A stretch of DNA of 64,000 nt from contig JH590863.1 of assembly GCA_000242235.1 (NCBI GenBank), positions 1 to 64,000 of the forward strand, read 5' to 3'. The notes below the pieces were generated by a model that saw only the letters and a list, made by a program, of their open reading frames with translations, was not told the DNA's origin and did no database searches. Shown in pieces: positions 1 to 9,119 of the stretch. Every line of letters starts with the position of its first letter. Positions within the stretch are counted from its first letter, which is position 1. Source of the DNA: Stomatobaculum longum (GTDB taxonomy: Bacteria > Bacillota > Clostridia > Lachnospirales > Lachnospiraceae). A program made the translations under genes and the position numbers.

Positions 1-625
<625 letters not shown>

Positions 626-688
626 AAGGGTTTGGGAAAAGAGATGAATAGATAAAAGTTCTGTGTGCGATTTTCAGGGTGTAAATAT

Positions 689-761
689 TCCTTGTTAGCT
701 CAGTCGGTAGAGCACGCGGCTGTTAACCGCGGTGTCGTTGGTTCGAGTCCAACACGAGGAG
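689..761 (+). tRNA. tRNA-Asn (GTT)
   Basis: A 73-nt cloverleaf. The acceptor stem TCCTTGT pairs with ACGAGGA, the D-arm contains AGCTCAGTCGG, the anticodon loop CTGTTAA gives GTT, and the T-loop is GTTCGAGTCC. CCA is not encoded. It lies about 63 bp after the 23S rRNA and is probably co-transcribed with it. Confidence 0.96.
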
Positions 762-769
762 CTTAATAT

Positions 770-840
770 GGCGACATAGCCAAGTGGTAAGGCGTGGGTC
801 TGCAAAACCCTGATCACCGGTCCGAATCCGGTTGTCGCCT
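770..840 (+). tRNA. tRNA-Cys (GCA)
   Basis: A 71-nt cloverleaf. The acceptor stem GGCGACA pairs with TGTCGCC, the anticodon loop TCTGCAA gives GCA, the T-loop is GTCCGAATCC, and the discriminator is T. It follows tRNA-Asn after 8 bp, and a terminator follows immediately. CCA is not encoded. Confidence 0.96.
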
Positions 841-845
841 CTCGC

Positions 846-874
846 GAAACCGGTCCGAAGGGCCGGTTTTTTTG
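846..874 (+). terminator. Rho-independent terminator of the rRNA-tRNA unit
   Basis: The GC-rich inverted repeat AACCGGTCC / GGGCCGGTT is followed by a run of Ts, directly after tRNA-Cys. Confidence 0.85.
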
Positions 875-902
875 TTGCAAAAAAACCGGAAGAATCTATA
901 AT
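875..902 (+). promoter_or_regulatory. Sigma-A-type promoter for the DUF488 gene
   Basis: TTGCAA (875-880), a 16-bp spacer, then a perfect TATAAT (897-902), 41 bp upstream of the next start codon. Confidence 0.65.
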
Positions 903-942
903 AAATCTTGGATGTACGAGGTCCAAACCAAGAAAAGAGGAT

Positions 943-1314
943 ATGAAAATGGCGGGAGTGCTGGAAATGAAGCGCGTCTACGAACCCGCAGCGCCGACGG
1001 ACGGCTGCCGGATTCTGGTGGACCGCTTGTGGCCGAGAGGTATCTCCAAGGAACGGGCGGCACTGACGCGCTGGGACAAGGAGATTACGCCGTCACCGGA
1101 CCTCAGAAAGTGGTTCGGGCATGAGGAGGAGCGCTTTGCTACCTTCTCGGAACTCTACCGGAAGGAACTGGATGCCAATCCGCGGGGCGAGGCGTTTGTG
1201 GATTACATCCGGGATACGCTGAAGACCGAAAATGTGACCTTGGTTTACGGCGCAAAAAGCCCGACCTGCAACCATGTGCTGATCTTAAAGGACTGGGTAG
1301 AGAAGCGTTTGTAA
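943..1314 (+). CDS. DUF488 family protein (YeaO-like)
   Basis: This 123-residue protein carries the hallmarks of the DUF488/YeaO family: the segment ILVDRLWPRGISKE near residue 25, a W-x-K-EI-x-PS-x-LRKWFGH block, and the tail LVYGAKSPTCNHVLIL. Family length is about 115-125 residues, so it is complete. The biochemical role of the family is not established. The start at 943 is chosen because AAAGAGG lies just upstream; the open frame extends further 5', but only into the tRNA and terminator. It is monocistronic, with its own promoter (875-902). No odd features. Confidence 0.9.
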   Translation: MKMAGVLEMKRVYEPAAPTDGCRILVDRLWPRGISKERAALTRWDKEITPSPDLRKWFGHEEERFATFSELYRKELDANPRGEAFVDYIRDTLKTENVTLVYGAKSPTCNHVLILKDWVEKRL

Positions 1315-1402
1315 AAGTCCTCGTGCGGCAGACAGATTCGAAAGAAACAGGCGAACAATAAAATAAAGAAACGTAGTGCACTTTTCTCAGGAGGAAAAAA
1401 GC

Positions 1403-1936
1403 ATGGAACACATGAAGAACGTAAAGTCGGTGACAGTGGCAGCCTTACTTGTGGCGCTCGCGGTGACGCTCAAGTTTTTGAAAATTGCGATTACGCCGAC
1501 ATTGGAGTTCAGCTTCGCCTTTCTCGCCAACGCGAGCGCAGGTTTTCTGTTCGGACCCTTTGTGGCCGGAACGGTCGGCGCACTCTCGGATCTGCTCGGC
1601 TATGTGGTGCGTCCCACGGGGCCCTTCTTCCCCGGCTTTACACTGAACGCGATCATCAACGGCGTGGTCTACGGCCTGATTCTCTATCGGAAGCCGGTGT
1701 CGATGCAGCGTGTCGTCATTGCCCGCCTGATTAACACTGTATTGATTAGTTTCCTGTTGAATCCGATTTGGCTGTCCATGATGTACGGCAAGGCGCTGCA
1801 TCTCCTGGTCAAGACGAGACTCATCAAGGCAGCGATTCTCTTCGTGCCGGAGTGCATCCTGCTCTATGCGATTCTGAAACTTGTCAAGCGAATCGCGAGC
1901 GATTCCGCGCTGTTGCCGCAAAAGAGCGCGTCTTAA
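1403..1936 (+). CDS. ECF transporter S component, folate-type (FolT-like)
   Basis: A 177-residue integral membrane protein with about five or six hydrophobic segments. The pattern resembles substrate-binding S components of energy-coupling factor transporters: an N-terminal TVAALLVALAVTLKF helix, a long 'FAFLANASAGFLFGPFVAG' loop-helix, and 'DLLGYVVRPTGPFFPGFTLNA', typical of the folate (FolT) subfamily. S components need a shared EcfA/A'/T module, which is not in this window. The ATG at 1403 follows AGGAGGA with ideal spacing. Folate specificity is inferred from similarity alone. The last codons lie inside a sequence that is tandemly repeated downstream (see repeats). Confidence 0.85.
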   Translation: MEHMKNVKSVTVAALLVALAVTLKFLKIAITPTLEFSFAFLANASAGFLFGPFVAGTVGALSDLLGYVVRPTGPFFPGFTLNAIINGVVYGLILYRKPVSMQRVVIARLINTVLISFLLNPIWLSMMYGKALHLLVKTRLIKAAILFVPECILLYAILKLVKRIASDSALLPQKSAS

Positions 1937-2130
1937 GCATCCGTTATATCGTTGAGAACAACCGCAGAGAGGCAGAGTCATTGCTTCTCTGCGGTTTTTA
2001 TTTTGGCAAAGCGCAGGTGACAGTGCCGCAAAGGAGCCTTCCGAAGATTCGAATTTCACGGTGTTCCGAACAGTCTCGAAGGGCAGATGATTGCTTCTCA
2101 GGGGGGCTTTAGCACAGCACAGAGACATGA
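1908..2130 (+). repeat. Tandem repeat unit 1 (FolT gene tail plus terminator plus spacer)
   Basis: Unit 1 begins inside the FolT-like gene at CGCTGTTGCCGCAAAAGAGC and includes the last nine codons, the stop codon, the terminator and about 130 bp of spacer. The same opening 30 bases recur at 2131, and the following stretch is recognisably similar. Offset at the start is 223 bp. Confidence 0.85.
1961..2000 (+). terminator. Rho-independent terminator after the FolT-like gene
   Basis: ACCGCAGAGA...TCTCTGCGGT inverted repeat followed by TTTTTA. A degenerate copy occurs about 225 bp downstream. Confidence 0.85.
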
Positions 2131-2370
2131 CGCTGTTGCCGCAAAAGAGCGCGTCTTAAGTATCCTGTTATATCGTTGAGAACGACCACAGAGAAGCAGA
2201 GTTACAGTCTCTCTGCATTTTTTGTTTTTGTAAAGTACAGGCAATGCGGCGCTATCTCCGCAAAAGAACGATTCTGAAAATTCGGACTTCACCGCGTTCC
2301 GAACAGTTCCGGAGAGGTAGTTTCATTGCTTTTCGGAGAGGGTGTTTTAGCAAAGCGCAGGCGGCAAGCC
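2131..2370 (+). repeat. Tandem repeat unit 2 (diverged copy)
   Basis: A second copy of the preceding unit. It opens with the same bases up to GCGTCTTAAG, then CGTTGAGAAC, a terminator-like hairpin, GTTCCGAACAGT and TTTTAGCAAAGCGCAG, each with a counterpart in unit 1. Small indels lengthen it to about 240 bp. The copied gene tail has no start codon or reading frame of its own, so it is non-coding. The remaining 2371-2681 up to the MATE gene holds no recognisable gene. Confidence 0.8.
2189..2223 (+). terminator. Duplicated terminator-like hairpin in repeat unit 2
   Basis: GCAGAG (2196-2201) pairs with CTCTGC (2211-2216), followed by ATTTTTTG. It is the diverged copy of the terminator at 1961-2000. 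Confidence 0.6.
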
Positions 2371-2681
2371 TTTTTCTACAGAAGGGAAGCTCATAAGCCG
2401 GAGTATCCTATCAAGAAGCGAAGCAGGACAAAAAGAGTGTCGGAAAACCCTGTGACGCGGTAGAACGGCATCAAAAAAGTCGCACGGGGTGTCGCGGGAC
2501 AACCTGTGTCGCAACCGGGTTTTGAGGCGGTTTTGTATGCAATATAAGGGAATGGTAAAAAAGGAAGCGTTTCCGCCGCTTGCAATCTACGGCGAGAGCG
2601 TGTATAACGGAACAACATGCAGTTGGATTGACGCGTTTTCGGTCAGTCCTGTTTTTTTATCGTTATTTTGGGGGATACAGT

Positions 2682-4055
2682 ATGACAACGAAAAAGAAAG
2701 GAAGTGCAATTGTTGATATGACGGTCGGAAGCCCGACCGCATTGATTTTGGGATTTGCGATTCCGATGTTGCTCGGCACCTTGTTTCAGCAATTTTACAG
2801 CATGGCGGATACCGTCATTGTAGGACGCTTTCTGAGTGTTCAGGCGCTTGCGGGCGTCGGCTCGACAGCGGCCATTAACTTTCTGATCAACGGCTTTGTG
2901 ATCGGCATGTCCTCGGGCTTCGCGATTCCGGTCGCACAGCGCTTCGGCGCGCGGGACTATGTGGATATGCGGAAATTCATCGCGAATACGATTTGGCTCT
3001 CGCTGATCTTCTCCGTAGCGGTGACGGGGCTTGTGGCGCTCTTAACAAAGCAGCTGCTCATTCTGACGCAGACGCCGGAGGACATTCTGCCCTATGCGTA
3101 TCAGTATATCTTCATCATCTTCCTCGGGATACCGACCACATACCTCTACAACGTGACGGCGAGCCTGATTCGCGCACTGGGTGATTCCAAGACGCCGGTC
3201 TATTTTCTGATTCTCGCCTCCGTCGTGAACATTGTCCTCGATTTTGTGTCGATTGTCGGCTTCGGCTTCAGTGTGAACGGCCCGGCGCTCGCGACAGTCT
3301 TCTCGCAGGCGGTATCCGGAATCTGTTGCATCTTCTACATGCGGAAAAAGTTCCCGCTGCTTCGCTTTGCGCCGCGGGAGATGCAGTTTGATGCGCGGAA
3401 ATGCCGGATTCTACTTTCAATGGCACTGCCGATGGGGCTGCAGTATTCCATCACGGCAATCGGCTCCGTCATTTTGCAGAGCGCCGTCAATATGCTTGGC
3501 ACGGTGACGGTCGCCTCGGTGACGGCGGGTCAGAAAATCAGTATGTTCTTCTGCTGCGTCTACGATGCGCTCGGTGCGACGATGGCGACCTATGCGGGAC
3601 AGAATGTCGGCGCGGGCAAGTTACAGCGCGTGCAGGACGGCGTCTATGTCGCGACCAGAATCGGCATTGCCTACGGCCTGCTCGCCTTCCTGATTTGCTT
3701 CCTGTTCGGCAATCAGCTGCCGCTGCTCTTTCTCTCGCCGGATCAGACGGAGATTGTGCGGCAGGCGCGTCTCTTCCTGCTCGCAAATTCCGCGTTCTAT
3801 GCTGCACTCGCCGTCGTCAATATATGGCGCTTTACGATTCAGGGCATGGGATACTCCGGCTTTGCGATTCTTTCGGGCGTCTCGGAGATGATTGCGCGCA
3901 CCCTGGTCGGTTTTATCGGTGTTCGCTTCTTTGGTATCTACGCGGTATTCTTTGCCTCGCCGCTTGCCTGGCTCTCGGCGGACTGCTTCCTGATCCCGGC
4001 CTTTCACCACTGCCTGCGGAAACTGCGCCTGTTAATCGGCATTCGGGAGGACTGA
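2682..4055 (+). CDS. MATE family efflux transporter
   Basis: A 457-residue, roughly 12-helix membrane protein of the MATE/NorM-DinF superfamily. Visible signatures are the N-terminal 'GSPTALILGFAIPMLLG', 'FYSMADTVIVGRFL' (a classic MATE motif near residue 40), 'NFLINGFVIGMSSGFAIPVAQ', and the internal repeat with 'QKISMFFCCVYDALGATM'. These antiporters usually expel drugs or metabolites using a Na+ or H+ gradient; the substrate here is unknown. The ATG at 2682 is preferred over the longer frame because the extension (from 2580) is not MATE-like and GGGGGAT lies just upstream. It is a single gene with terminators downstream. Confidence 0.93.
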   Translation: MTTKKKGSAIVDMTVGSPTALILGFAIPMLLGTLFQQFYSMADTVIVGRFLSVQALAGVGSTAAINFLINGFVIGMSSGFAIPVAQRFGARDYVDMRKFIANTIWLSLIFSVAVTGLVALLTKQLLILTQTPEDILPYAYQYIFIIFLGIPTTYLYNVTASLIRALGDSKTPVYFLILASVVNIVLDFVSIVGFGFSVNGPALATVFSQAVSGICCIFYMRKKFPLLRFAPREMQFDARKCRILLSMALPMGLQYSITAIGSVILQSAVNMLGTVTVASVTAGQKISMFFCCVYDALGATMATYAGQNVGAGKLQRVQDGVYVATRIGIAYGLLAFLICFLFGNQLPLLFLSPDQTEIVRQARLFLLANSAFYAALAVVNIWRFTIQGMGYSGFAILSGVSEMIARTLVGFIGVRFFGIYAVFFASPLAWLSADCFLIPAFHHCLRKLRLLIGIRED

Positions 4056-4181
4056 GCATTCATAGTTTGTTCATGATTTCTTTGAAAAAGAGTTACAAGT
4101 CGCACATGAATTCATCACGACTCTTCGCTATCATATAGACATAGCAAGCGGGAAACCGCGAACATCTTTTTTTCATATACT

Positions 4182-4253
4182 GGCCGGGGGCGAAAGCACC
4201 CGGCCTCCTCCCTTTTTACGGCTCTCTTCGCACAGGCGACGGGAGCCGTTTTT
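4182..4253 (+). terminator. Double terminator after the MATE gene
   Basis: First hairpin GGCCGGG...CCCGGCC (4182-4204) with a downstream T run. Second hairpin ACGGCTC...GAGCCGT (4218-4249) followed by TTTTTAT. Confidence 0.75.
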
Positions 4254-4265
4254 ATATGAAAGAGC

Positions 4266-4318
4266 GTTATAAGACAAAAAGGAGTTATAGGGCAAAAAGA
4301 GAGTTATAGGACAAAAAG
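4266..4318 (+). repeat. Three short direct repeats, consensus GTTATARGRCAAAAAG
   Basis: 16-bp copies at 4266-4281, 4284-4299 and 4303-4318, separated by 2-3 bp. They differ only at two purine positions. They sit in an AT-richer non-coding stretch; function unknown. Confidence 0.75.
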
Positions 4319-4857
4319 AGTTTGATAGAAAGCCCTGCAACGTCGGCAGAATGAAGCGCGGAGGAACTTTTATCTTCTTTGAAACAAGATAAAGGGCGAT
4401 GGAAGGCCTTGTATGAAATGCGGGCGGAATAAGGCCGGAACTTAGCGGTGGCACCGCAATACCTGCTCAGTGAGGATTACAACCGAGTTTGTGTTTGCGA
4501 AAAAACAGATGAGGAAAATTCAATTCCGACATGAGGGGATGTGAGCACAGGGAACTGATACCGGCTCTTTTTGTCTGTTTCGCTCATGTTTGAACCGGAT
4601 GACAGTAGATGAGAGCGGTCAGCGTAGACCGACGCATGAACGCCTTGTCAAGGCGAGAAATTTGCTGATGCGATTGCTTCGCTACGGGACCTAATTGACA
4701 TACATACGAACAATCAGATTGAAGGGGGGAATGCAAGACGCAGGGCCATGCCGATAGATTGTAGAGGTCTAAACATAGAGAGACGAATAAATCCGTTTTC
4801 GGCAAAGGAACTGTGAAAGGGAATGTACGCGGAAGAACCGGCGAGTGTTCGGAAATA
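4319..4857. other. Long intergenic stretch with no convincing gene
   Basis: About 540 bp between the MATE and PurF-like genes. It holds a hairpin TTTATCTT...AAGATAAA near 4370-4394, a T-box-like string TGGCACCGCA near 4450 without the rest of a T-box leader, and a small open frame at 4599 (31 codons, Arg/Leu-rich, weak ribosome binding site). Base composition is more AT-rich than the neighbours. It may be decayed coding DNA; no remnant could be identified. Confidence 0.4.
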
Positions 4858-4892
4858 AAAAAGCACTGCTCTCAAAGAGAATAGTGCTTTTT
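4858..4892. terminator. Bidirectional terminator at the PurF-like gene 3' end
   Basis: AAAAAGCACT (4858-4867) pairs with AGTGCTTTTT (4883-4892), giving A and T tracts on both sides. It serves the minus-strand PurF-like gene, which ends 18 bp away. Confidence 0.85.
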
Positions 4893-4909
4893 CGTGCGTT
4901 ATCGGGTGC

Positions 4910-6325
4910 TTATTCCCGACCGTCCCAGCAATAGGTGCAGAGCTTGTCGCGGTCGATGCCGACAGCCTTGATGAGGTCGTCGAGGCGGTTATAGCGGAGG
5001 GTTGTGAAGTTCAGCTGCTTGCAGATCACATCGAGCATCGCCTGATAGCGCTCGGAGTCCGGATTTGCGTAGTCGCTCAGGACTTCACGGCTCACATTCT
5101 CGCCCTCGGCGTCGCGAATCATGCGCCGCGTGATGAGCTCCATCTCGCCGGTCGAGCGGGAGAAGTTCAGATACTTACATCCGAAGAGCAACGGCGGGCA
5201 GGCGGGGCGCACATGAACTTCCTTTGCGCCGCTCCGGTACAGGAACTCCGTGGTCTCGCGGAGCTGCGTGCCGCGGACAATCGAATCGTCGATTAAGAGG
5301 AGGCGCTGTCCCTCAATGAGCTCATGCACCGGGATCAGCTTCATCTTTGCGATGAGATCGCGCTTGTCCTGGATGGTCGGCATGAAGGAGCGCGGCCAGG
5401 TCGGCGTGTACTTGATGAAGGGACGCGCAAACGGGACGCCGGACTCATTCGCATAGCCGATGGCGTGTGCGGTGCCGGAATCTGGGACACCGGCGACCGA
5501 GTCAATCTGGTCGTGGGTCATATGGTCGCGCTTTGCGAGCTCCTGGCCGCAGCGCACGCGCATGGCCTCGACGGACACACCCTCGTAGGAAGAAGACGGA
5601 TAGCCGTAGTAGACCCAGAGGAAGGTGCAGATGCGCATTTTTTTGCCGGGGGCGGAGAGCGTCGTGACACCCTCCGGCGTCATCACGGCAATCTCGCCGG
5701 GGCCGAGCTCGCGGAAATCCTCGTAGCCGAGGTTCAGATAGGCGAAGCTCTCGAACGAAGCGCAGAAGCCCTCGTCCTTTCTGCCGATGACAATCGGCGT
5801 TCTGCCGAGTTTGTCGCGGGACAGGTAAATGCCCTGCGGGGTCAGGAGCATAATGCTCATGGAGCCGTCAATCATTTCCTGCGCATAGCGGAGGCCGTCA
5901 ATCAGGTTGTCCTTCCGGTTAATCAGAGAGGCAACGAGCTCCGTCGGGTTGATGATACCGCCGCTCATCTCGAGGAAGGAAGAGCCGTTGTTCTTTAAAA
6001 GCTCATCCGAGAGAACATTCAGGTTGTTGATGCGACCTACGGTTGTGATTGCGTAGGTGCCGTGGTGAGAGCGCACAATGAGGGGCTGCGCCTCATAGTC
6101 CGAAATACATCCGATGCCGAGATTGCCGTGCATTTGCTTGACATCGTCCGCAAACTTGGTGCGGAACGGGCTGTTCTCAATGTTGTGAATGGAACGGTCG
6201 AAGCCGTCCTTTCCGTAAACAGCCATGCCGCCGCGGCGGGTGCCGAGGTGGGAGTGATAATCCGTGCCGAAGAAGAGATCAAAGACACAATCTTCCTTGA
6301 GTGCCGATGCAAAGATACCGCCCAT
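4910..6325 (-). CDS. PurF-family amidophosphoribosyltransferase-like protein lacking the N-terminal catalytic cysteine
   Basis: 471 residues with a class II glutamine-amidotransferase (Ntn) domain followed by a phosphoribosyltransferase domain. The PRPP-binding loop LLLIDDSIVRGTQ lies at about 342-354. Four cysteines (C233, C383, C463, C466) sit where Bacillus-type PurF carries its 4Fe-4S ligands; the last two are in the C-terminal LCTYCWDGRE. PurF normally starts MCGI, with the mature Cys acting as glutaminase nucleophile; here it reads MGGIF. The block usually reading SDTE reads NPTE. Glutamine hydrolysis is therefore unlikely. It could use free ammonia, be regulatory, or have another PRPP-dependent role. 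The start follows GAAAGGAAGG. It is monocistronic and transcribed opposite tex. Confidence 0.85.
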   Translation of the reverse strand: MGGIFASALKEDCVFDLFFGTDYHSHLGTRRGGMAVYGKDGFDRSIHNIENSPFRTKFADDVKQMHGNLGIGCISDYEAQPLIVRSHHGTYAITTVGRINNLNVLSDELLKNNGSSFLEMSGGIINPTELVASLINRKDNLIDGLRYAQEMIDGSMSIMLLTPQGIYLSRDKLGRTPIVIGRKDEGFCASFESFAYLNLGYEDFRELGPGEIAVMTPEGVTTLSAPGKKMRICTFLWVYYGYPSSSYEGVSVEAMRVRCGQELAKRDHMTHDQIDSVAGVPDSGTAHAIGYANESGVPFARPFIKYTPTWPRSFMPTIQDKRDLIAKMKLIPVHELIEGQRLLLIDDSIVRGTQLRETTEFLYRSGAKEVHVRPACPPLLFGCKYLNFSRSTGEMELITRRMIRDAEGENVSREVLSDYANPDSERYQAMLDVICKQLNFTTLRYNRLDDLIKAVGIDRDKLCTYCWDGRE

Positions 6326-6375
6326 AGGACCTTCCTTTCAAAGTGCGCATACATGATACCAAAGACTTCGTGAAA

Positions 6376-6404
6376 ATCATAATCGATTCAAGTGGTGAAT
6401 GCAA
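6376..6404 (-). promoter_or_regulatory. Promoter for the PurF-like gene
   Basis: Read on the minus strand: TTGCAT (6404-6399), a 17-bp spacer, TATGAT (6381-6376), about 50 bp upstream of the start codon. The rest of the divergent intergenic region to 6627 shows no other clear element. Confidence 0.6.
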
Positions 6405-6640
6405 GGCGCGGGTGGCGGAAACAGTGCCGGTTTTTGGGTAGAGACAAGCGGAAAACAAGTGAAAAAAGATATGGTTTGCACATAGGTATGCAGAGTGGAC
6501 GCATTTTTTCACGAAAGTGAGCGCAGGAAAACAAGCCATGTCGATTGACAGCTGTCGGGCGGGGGCTCAGTGGCGAAGGCTGGTAATTCGGACAGAGACA
6601 TATTAAAATAGAAAAATACTATCGCGCAGGAGGAGATCAT

Positions 6641-8833
6641 TTGAACATTCATCAGAAAATTGCAGAGGAACTCGGCGTCCGGACAGAGCAGGTTGACGCA
6701 GCGGTGCAGCTGATTGACGAGGGCGCGACCATACCCTTCATTGCCCGCTACCGGAAAGAAGTGACCGGCTCGCTGGACGATGAACAGCTGCGCACCCTTG
6801 ATACGCGGCTCACCGCACTTCGCAATCTGGAAGAGCGCCGCGAAAAGATACGCGCGGCGATTACGGAGCAGGGGAAGATGACGGAGGCGCTCGGCGCGCA
6901 GCTTGATGCGGCGGAGACTCTGGTGCAGCTCGAGGACATCTACCTCCCCTACCGCCCGAAGCGCAGCACCCGCGCTACGGTGGCCATAGAGCGCGGCTTA
7001 AGCGAACTCGCAGATCTCATCTGGGCGCAGAAGACCGAGAAGAGTCTCGAGGAAGAGGCCGAGCGCTTCATCTCCGAGGAGAAGGGCATCGGTACTGCGG
7101 CACTCTGCATCCAGGGCGCTCTGGATATACTCGCGGAGCGCTTTTCCGACGCGCGCGTCATTCGAAGCTACGTGCGCGACACGACCAAGCGGGGCGGTCA
7201 GCTCTGCGCGGCGCGGCGCGAGCAGAAGGGCAGCGCGGAGAAGCAGAACGAAGCCGAGAAGGAGAGAGAGAAGCGGGCGGTCTACGAGACCTACTATGAC
7301 TTCCGCGAGCCTCTGATGAAGGCGACCGGCTACCGCGTGCTCGCCATGAACCGCGGCGAGAAGGAAAAGATTTTGCGGGTCTACATCGAGGCACCGAGTG
7401 AGGAGATTCTGGCGACCCTCCGCGGCCGCCTGATTAAGGCAGAGAATAGGAACACTGCCGAGGCGATGGACCGCGCGATTACGGACAGCTACGCGCGTCT
7501 CATGGCGCCTGCGGTGGAGCGCGACATTCGGAACGAGCTCACCGAGGCGGCGGAGACGGGCGCCATTGAGGTGTTCCGGAAGAACCTGCATCAGCTGCTC
7601 ATGCAGCCGCCGATTGCGGGCGAGGTGGTGCTCGGCTGGGACCCGGCCTTCCGCACGGGCTGTAAGCTCGCGGTCGTGGACGAGACCGGCAAGGTGCTGG
7701 ACACTGCGGTGGTCTACCCGACCATGCCGACCAATGAGAAGAAACAGCGCGCGGCGGCGGAGAAGCTGCGAGAGTTTATCGAGAAGTACGGTGTGACCCT
7801 GATCTCGATCGGAAACGGCACGGCTTCCCGCGAGTCCGAGCAGTTTGTCGCGGAGGTCTTAAAGAAGCTTCCGCAGAAGGTCTCCTATGTGATTACGAAC
7901 GAGGCTGGCGCTTCGGTCTACTCCGCGAGTGCGCTTGCGACCGAGGAGTTTCCGGAGTTCGATGTGGGACAGCGCAGTGCGGCCTCGATTGCGCGCCGCG
8001 TACAGGATCCGCTTGCGGAGCTCGTGAAAATTGACCCGAAGTCCATCGGCGTGGGGCAGTATCAGCACGACATGGAGCAGAAGCGTCTCGGTGAGGCGCT
8101 GGAGGGCGTGGTCGAGGACTGCGTGAACGCGGTCGGCGTGGATTTAAACACGGCTTCGGCCCCTCTGCTCCGCTATATCTCCGGCATCACGAAGACCACG
8201 GCAAAGAATATTGTGAGCTACCGCGAAGAGAACGGCAAATTCAAGAACCGGAAGGAGCTCTTAAAAGTCTCGAAGCTCGGGCCCAAGGCGTTTGAGCAGT
8301 GCGCGGGCTTCTTAAGGATCAGCGGCGGCGAGAACCCGCTCGATGATACCGGCGTGCACCCGGAGAGCTATGCGCTCGCGAAGGCCATTCTCGATGCGGC
8401 GGGGGAGAGCGAGGAGAAGCTTCGAGAGGGTCGTCTCAGCTTTAAACTCAATAAGGCAAAGCGAAAGGCGCTCGCGGAGCAGCTCTCGGTCGGCGAGGTT
8501 ACGCTCGAGAGTGTCGAGAAGGAACTCACGACGGCGCGGCGCGATCCCCGCGAGGACATGCCGAAGCCCATCTTAAAGAGCGATGTGCTGCAGATTGAGG
8601 ATTTGAAGCCCGGCATGATACTTCGCGGCACCGTGCGAAACGTCATTGACTTCGGCGCCTTTGTGGACATCGGCGTACACCAGGACGGCCTCGTGCACAT
8701 CTCCCGCATGAAGAAGGGCAAGTTCGTGAAGCACCCCTCGGAGGTCGTGAAAGTCGGCGACGTTGTCGAGGTCAAGGTGGTCGAGGCCGATGTCAAGAAG
8801 CAGAGAATCGGGCTGTCGATGATACTGGGCTGA
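6641..8833 (+). CDS. tex: Tex-type S1 RNA-binding transcription accessory protein
   Basis: 730 residues, close to the usual Tex length. In order: a helical N-terminal domain (MNIHQKIAEELGV, then 'GATIPFIARYRKEVTGSLDD'), a YqgF/RuvC-like domain near 325-450 ('LGWDPAFRTGCKLAVVD', 'SIGNGTASRESE'), helix-hairpin-helix repeats near 500-560 ('LNTASAPLLRYISGI'), and a C-terminal S1 domain near 650-725 ('GTVRNVIDFGAFVDIG'). Tex proteins bind nucleic acid and are implicated in transcription and stress tolerance. The start is TTG at 6641, fixed by AGGAGGAG six bases upstream; no ATG is available nearby. It appears to stand alone. Confidence 0.96.
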   Translation: MNIHQKIAEELGVRTEQVDAAVQLIDEGATIPFIARYRKEVTGSLDDEQLRTLDTRLTALRNLEERREKIRAAITEQGKMTEALGAQLDAAETLVQLEDIYLPYRPKRSTRATVAIERGLSELADLIWAQKTEKSLEEEAERFISEEKGIGTAALCIQGALDILAERFSDARVIRSYVRDTTKRGGQLCAARREQKGSAEKQNEAEKEREKRAVYETYYDFREPLMKATGYRVLAMNRGEKEKILRVYIEAPSEEILATLRGRLIKAENRNTAEAMDRAITDSYARLMAPAVERDIRNELTEAAETGAIEVFRKNLHQLLMQPPIAGEVVLGWDPAFRTGCKLAVVDETGKVLDTAVVYPTMPTNEKKQRAAAEKLREFIEKYGVTLISIGNGTASRESEQFVAEVLKKLPQKVSYVITNEAGASVYSASALATEEFPEFDVGQRSAASIARRVQDPLAELVKIDPKSIGVGQYQHDMEQKRLGEALEGVVEDCVNAVGVDLNTASAPLLRYISGITKTTAKNIVSYREENGKFKNRKELLKVSKLGPKAFEQCAGFLRISGGENPLDDTGVHPESYALAKAILDAAGESEEKLREGRLSFKLNKAKRKALAEQLSVGEVTLESVEKELTTARRDPREDMPKPILKSDVLQIEDLKPGMILRGTVRNVIDFGAFVDIGVHQDGLVHISRMKKGKFVKHPSEVVKVGDVVEVKVVEADVKKQRIGLSMILG

Positions 8834-9119
8834 GAAAAGGTTCGCCCGATAGGATTGAACCGGGACAATCATACAGGGGCGATAAAAAAAACACATAAAA
8901 GATTGCCTTTTCTTGAAAAAATGAGGTATATAGTAATATTAGTATATAGAGCTTCTTAGGAAGTCTCGCCGGGGAGCATCATTCTTTGGCAGTCCGCGGA
9001 TAGAGCAGACGCGGCGTAGAAGCAGGACCGGTCACCGCCGTGTGAAGTGTAGTGACAGAGTATGTCGGCACAAGTGGGGAAGGTTATATGTTAAATGGCC
9101 TTTTACGGAGGGAACTGTT
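8834..9119 (+). promoter_or_regulatory. Intergenic leader with possible promoter before the small membrane protein pair
   Basis: The first 50 bp carry no gene. A plausible promoter, TTGCCT - 18 bp - TATATA, lies around 8903-8932 in an AT-rich patch. The following leader of about 190 nt has no recognised riboswitch or frame with a ribosome binding site. Confidence 0.35.

Noticed and set aside
1315-1402. Possible THF or other riboswitch before the FolT-like gene
   Set aside because: The leader is only about 85 nt and no conserved riboswitch core could be found.
4440-4500. T-box leader
   Set aside because: TGGCACCGCA resembles the T-box sequence, but no stem I, terminator or downstream aminoacyl-synthesis gene on this strand was found.
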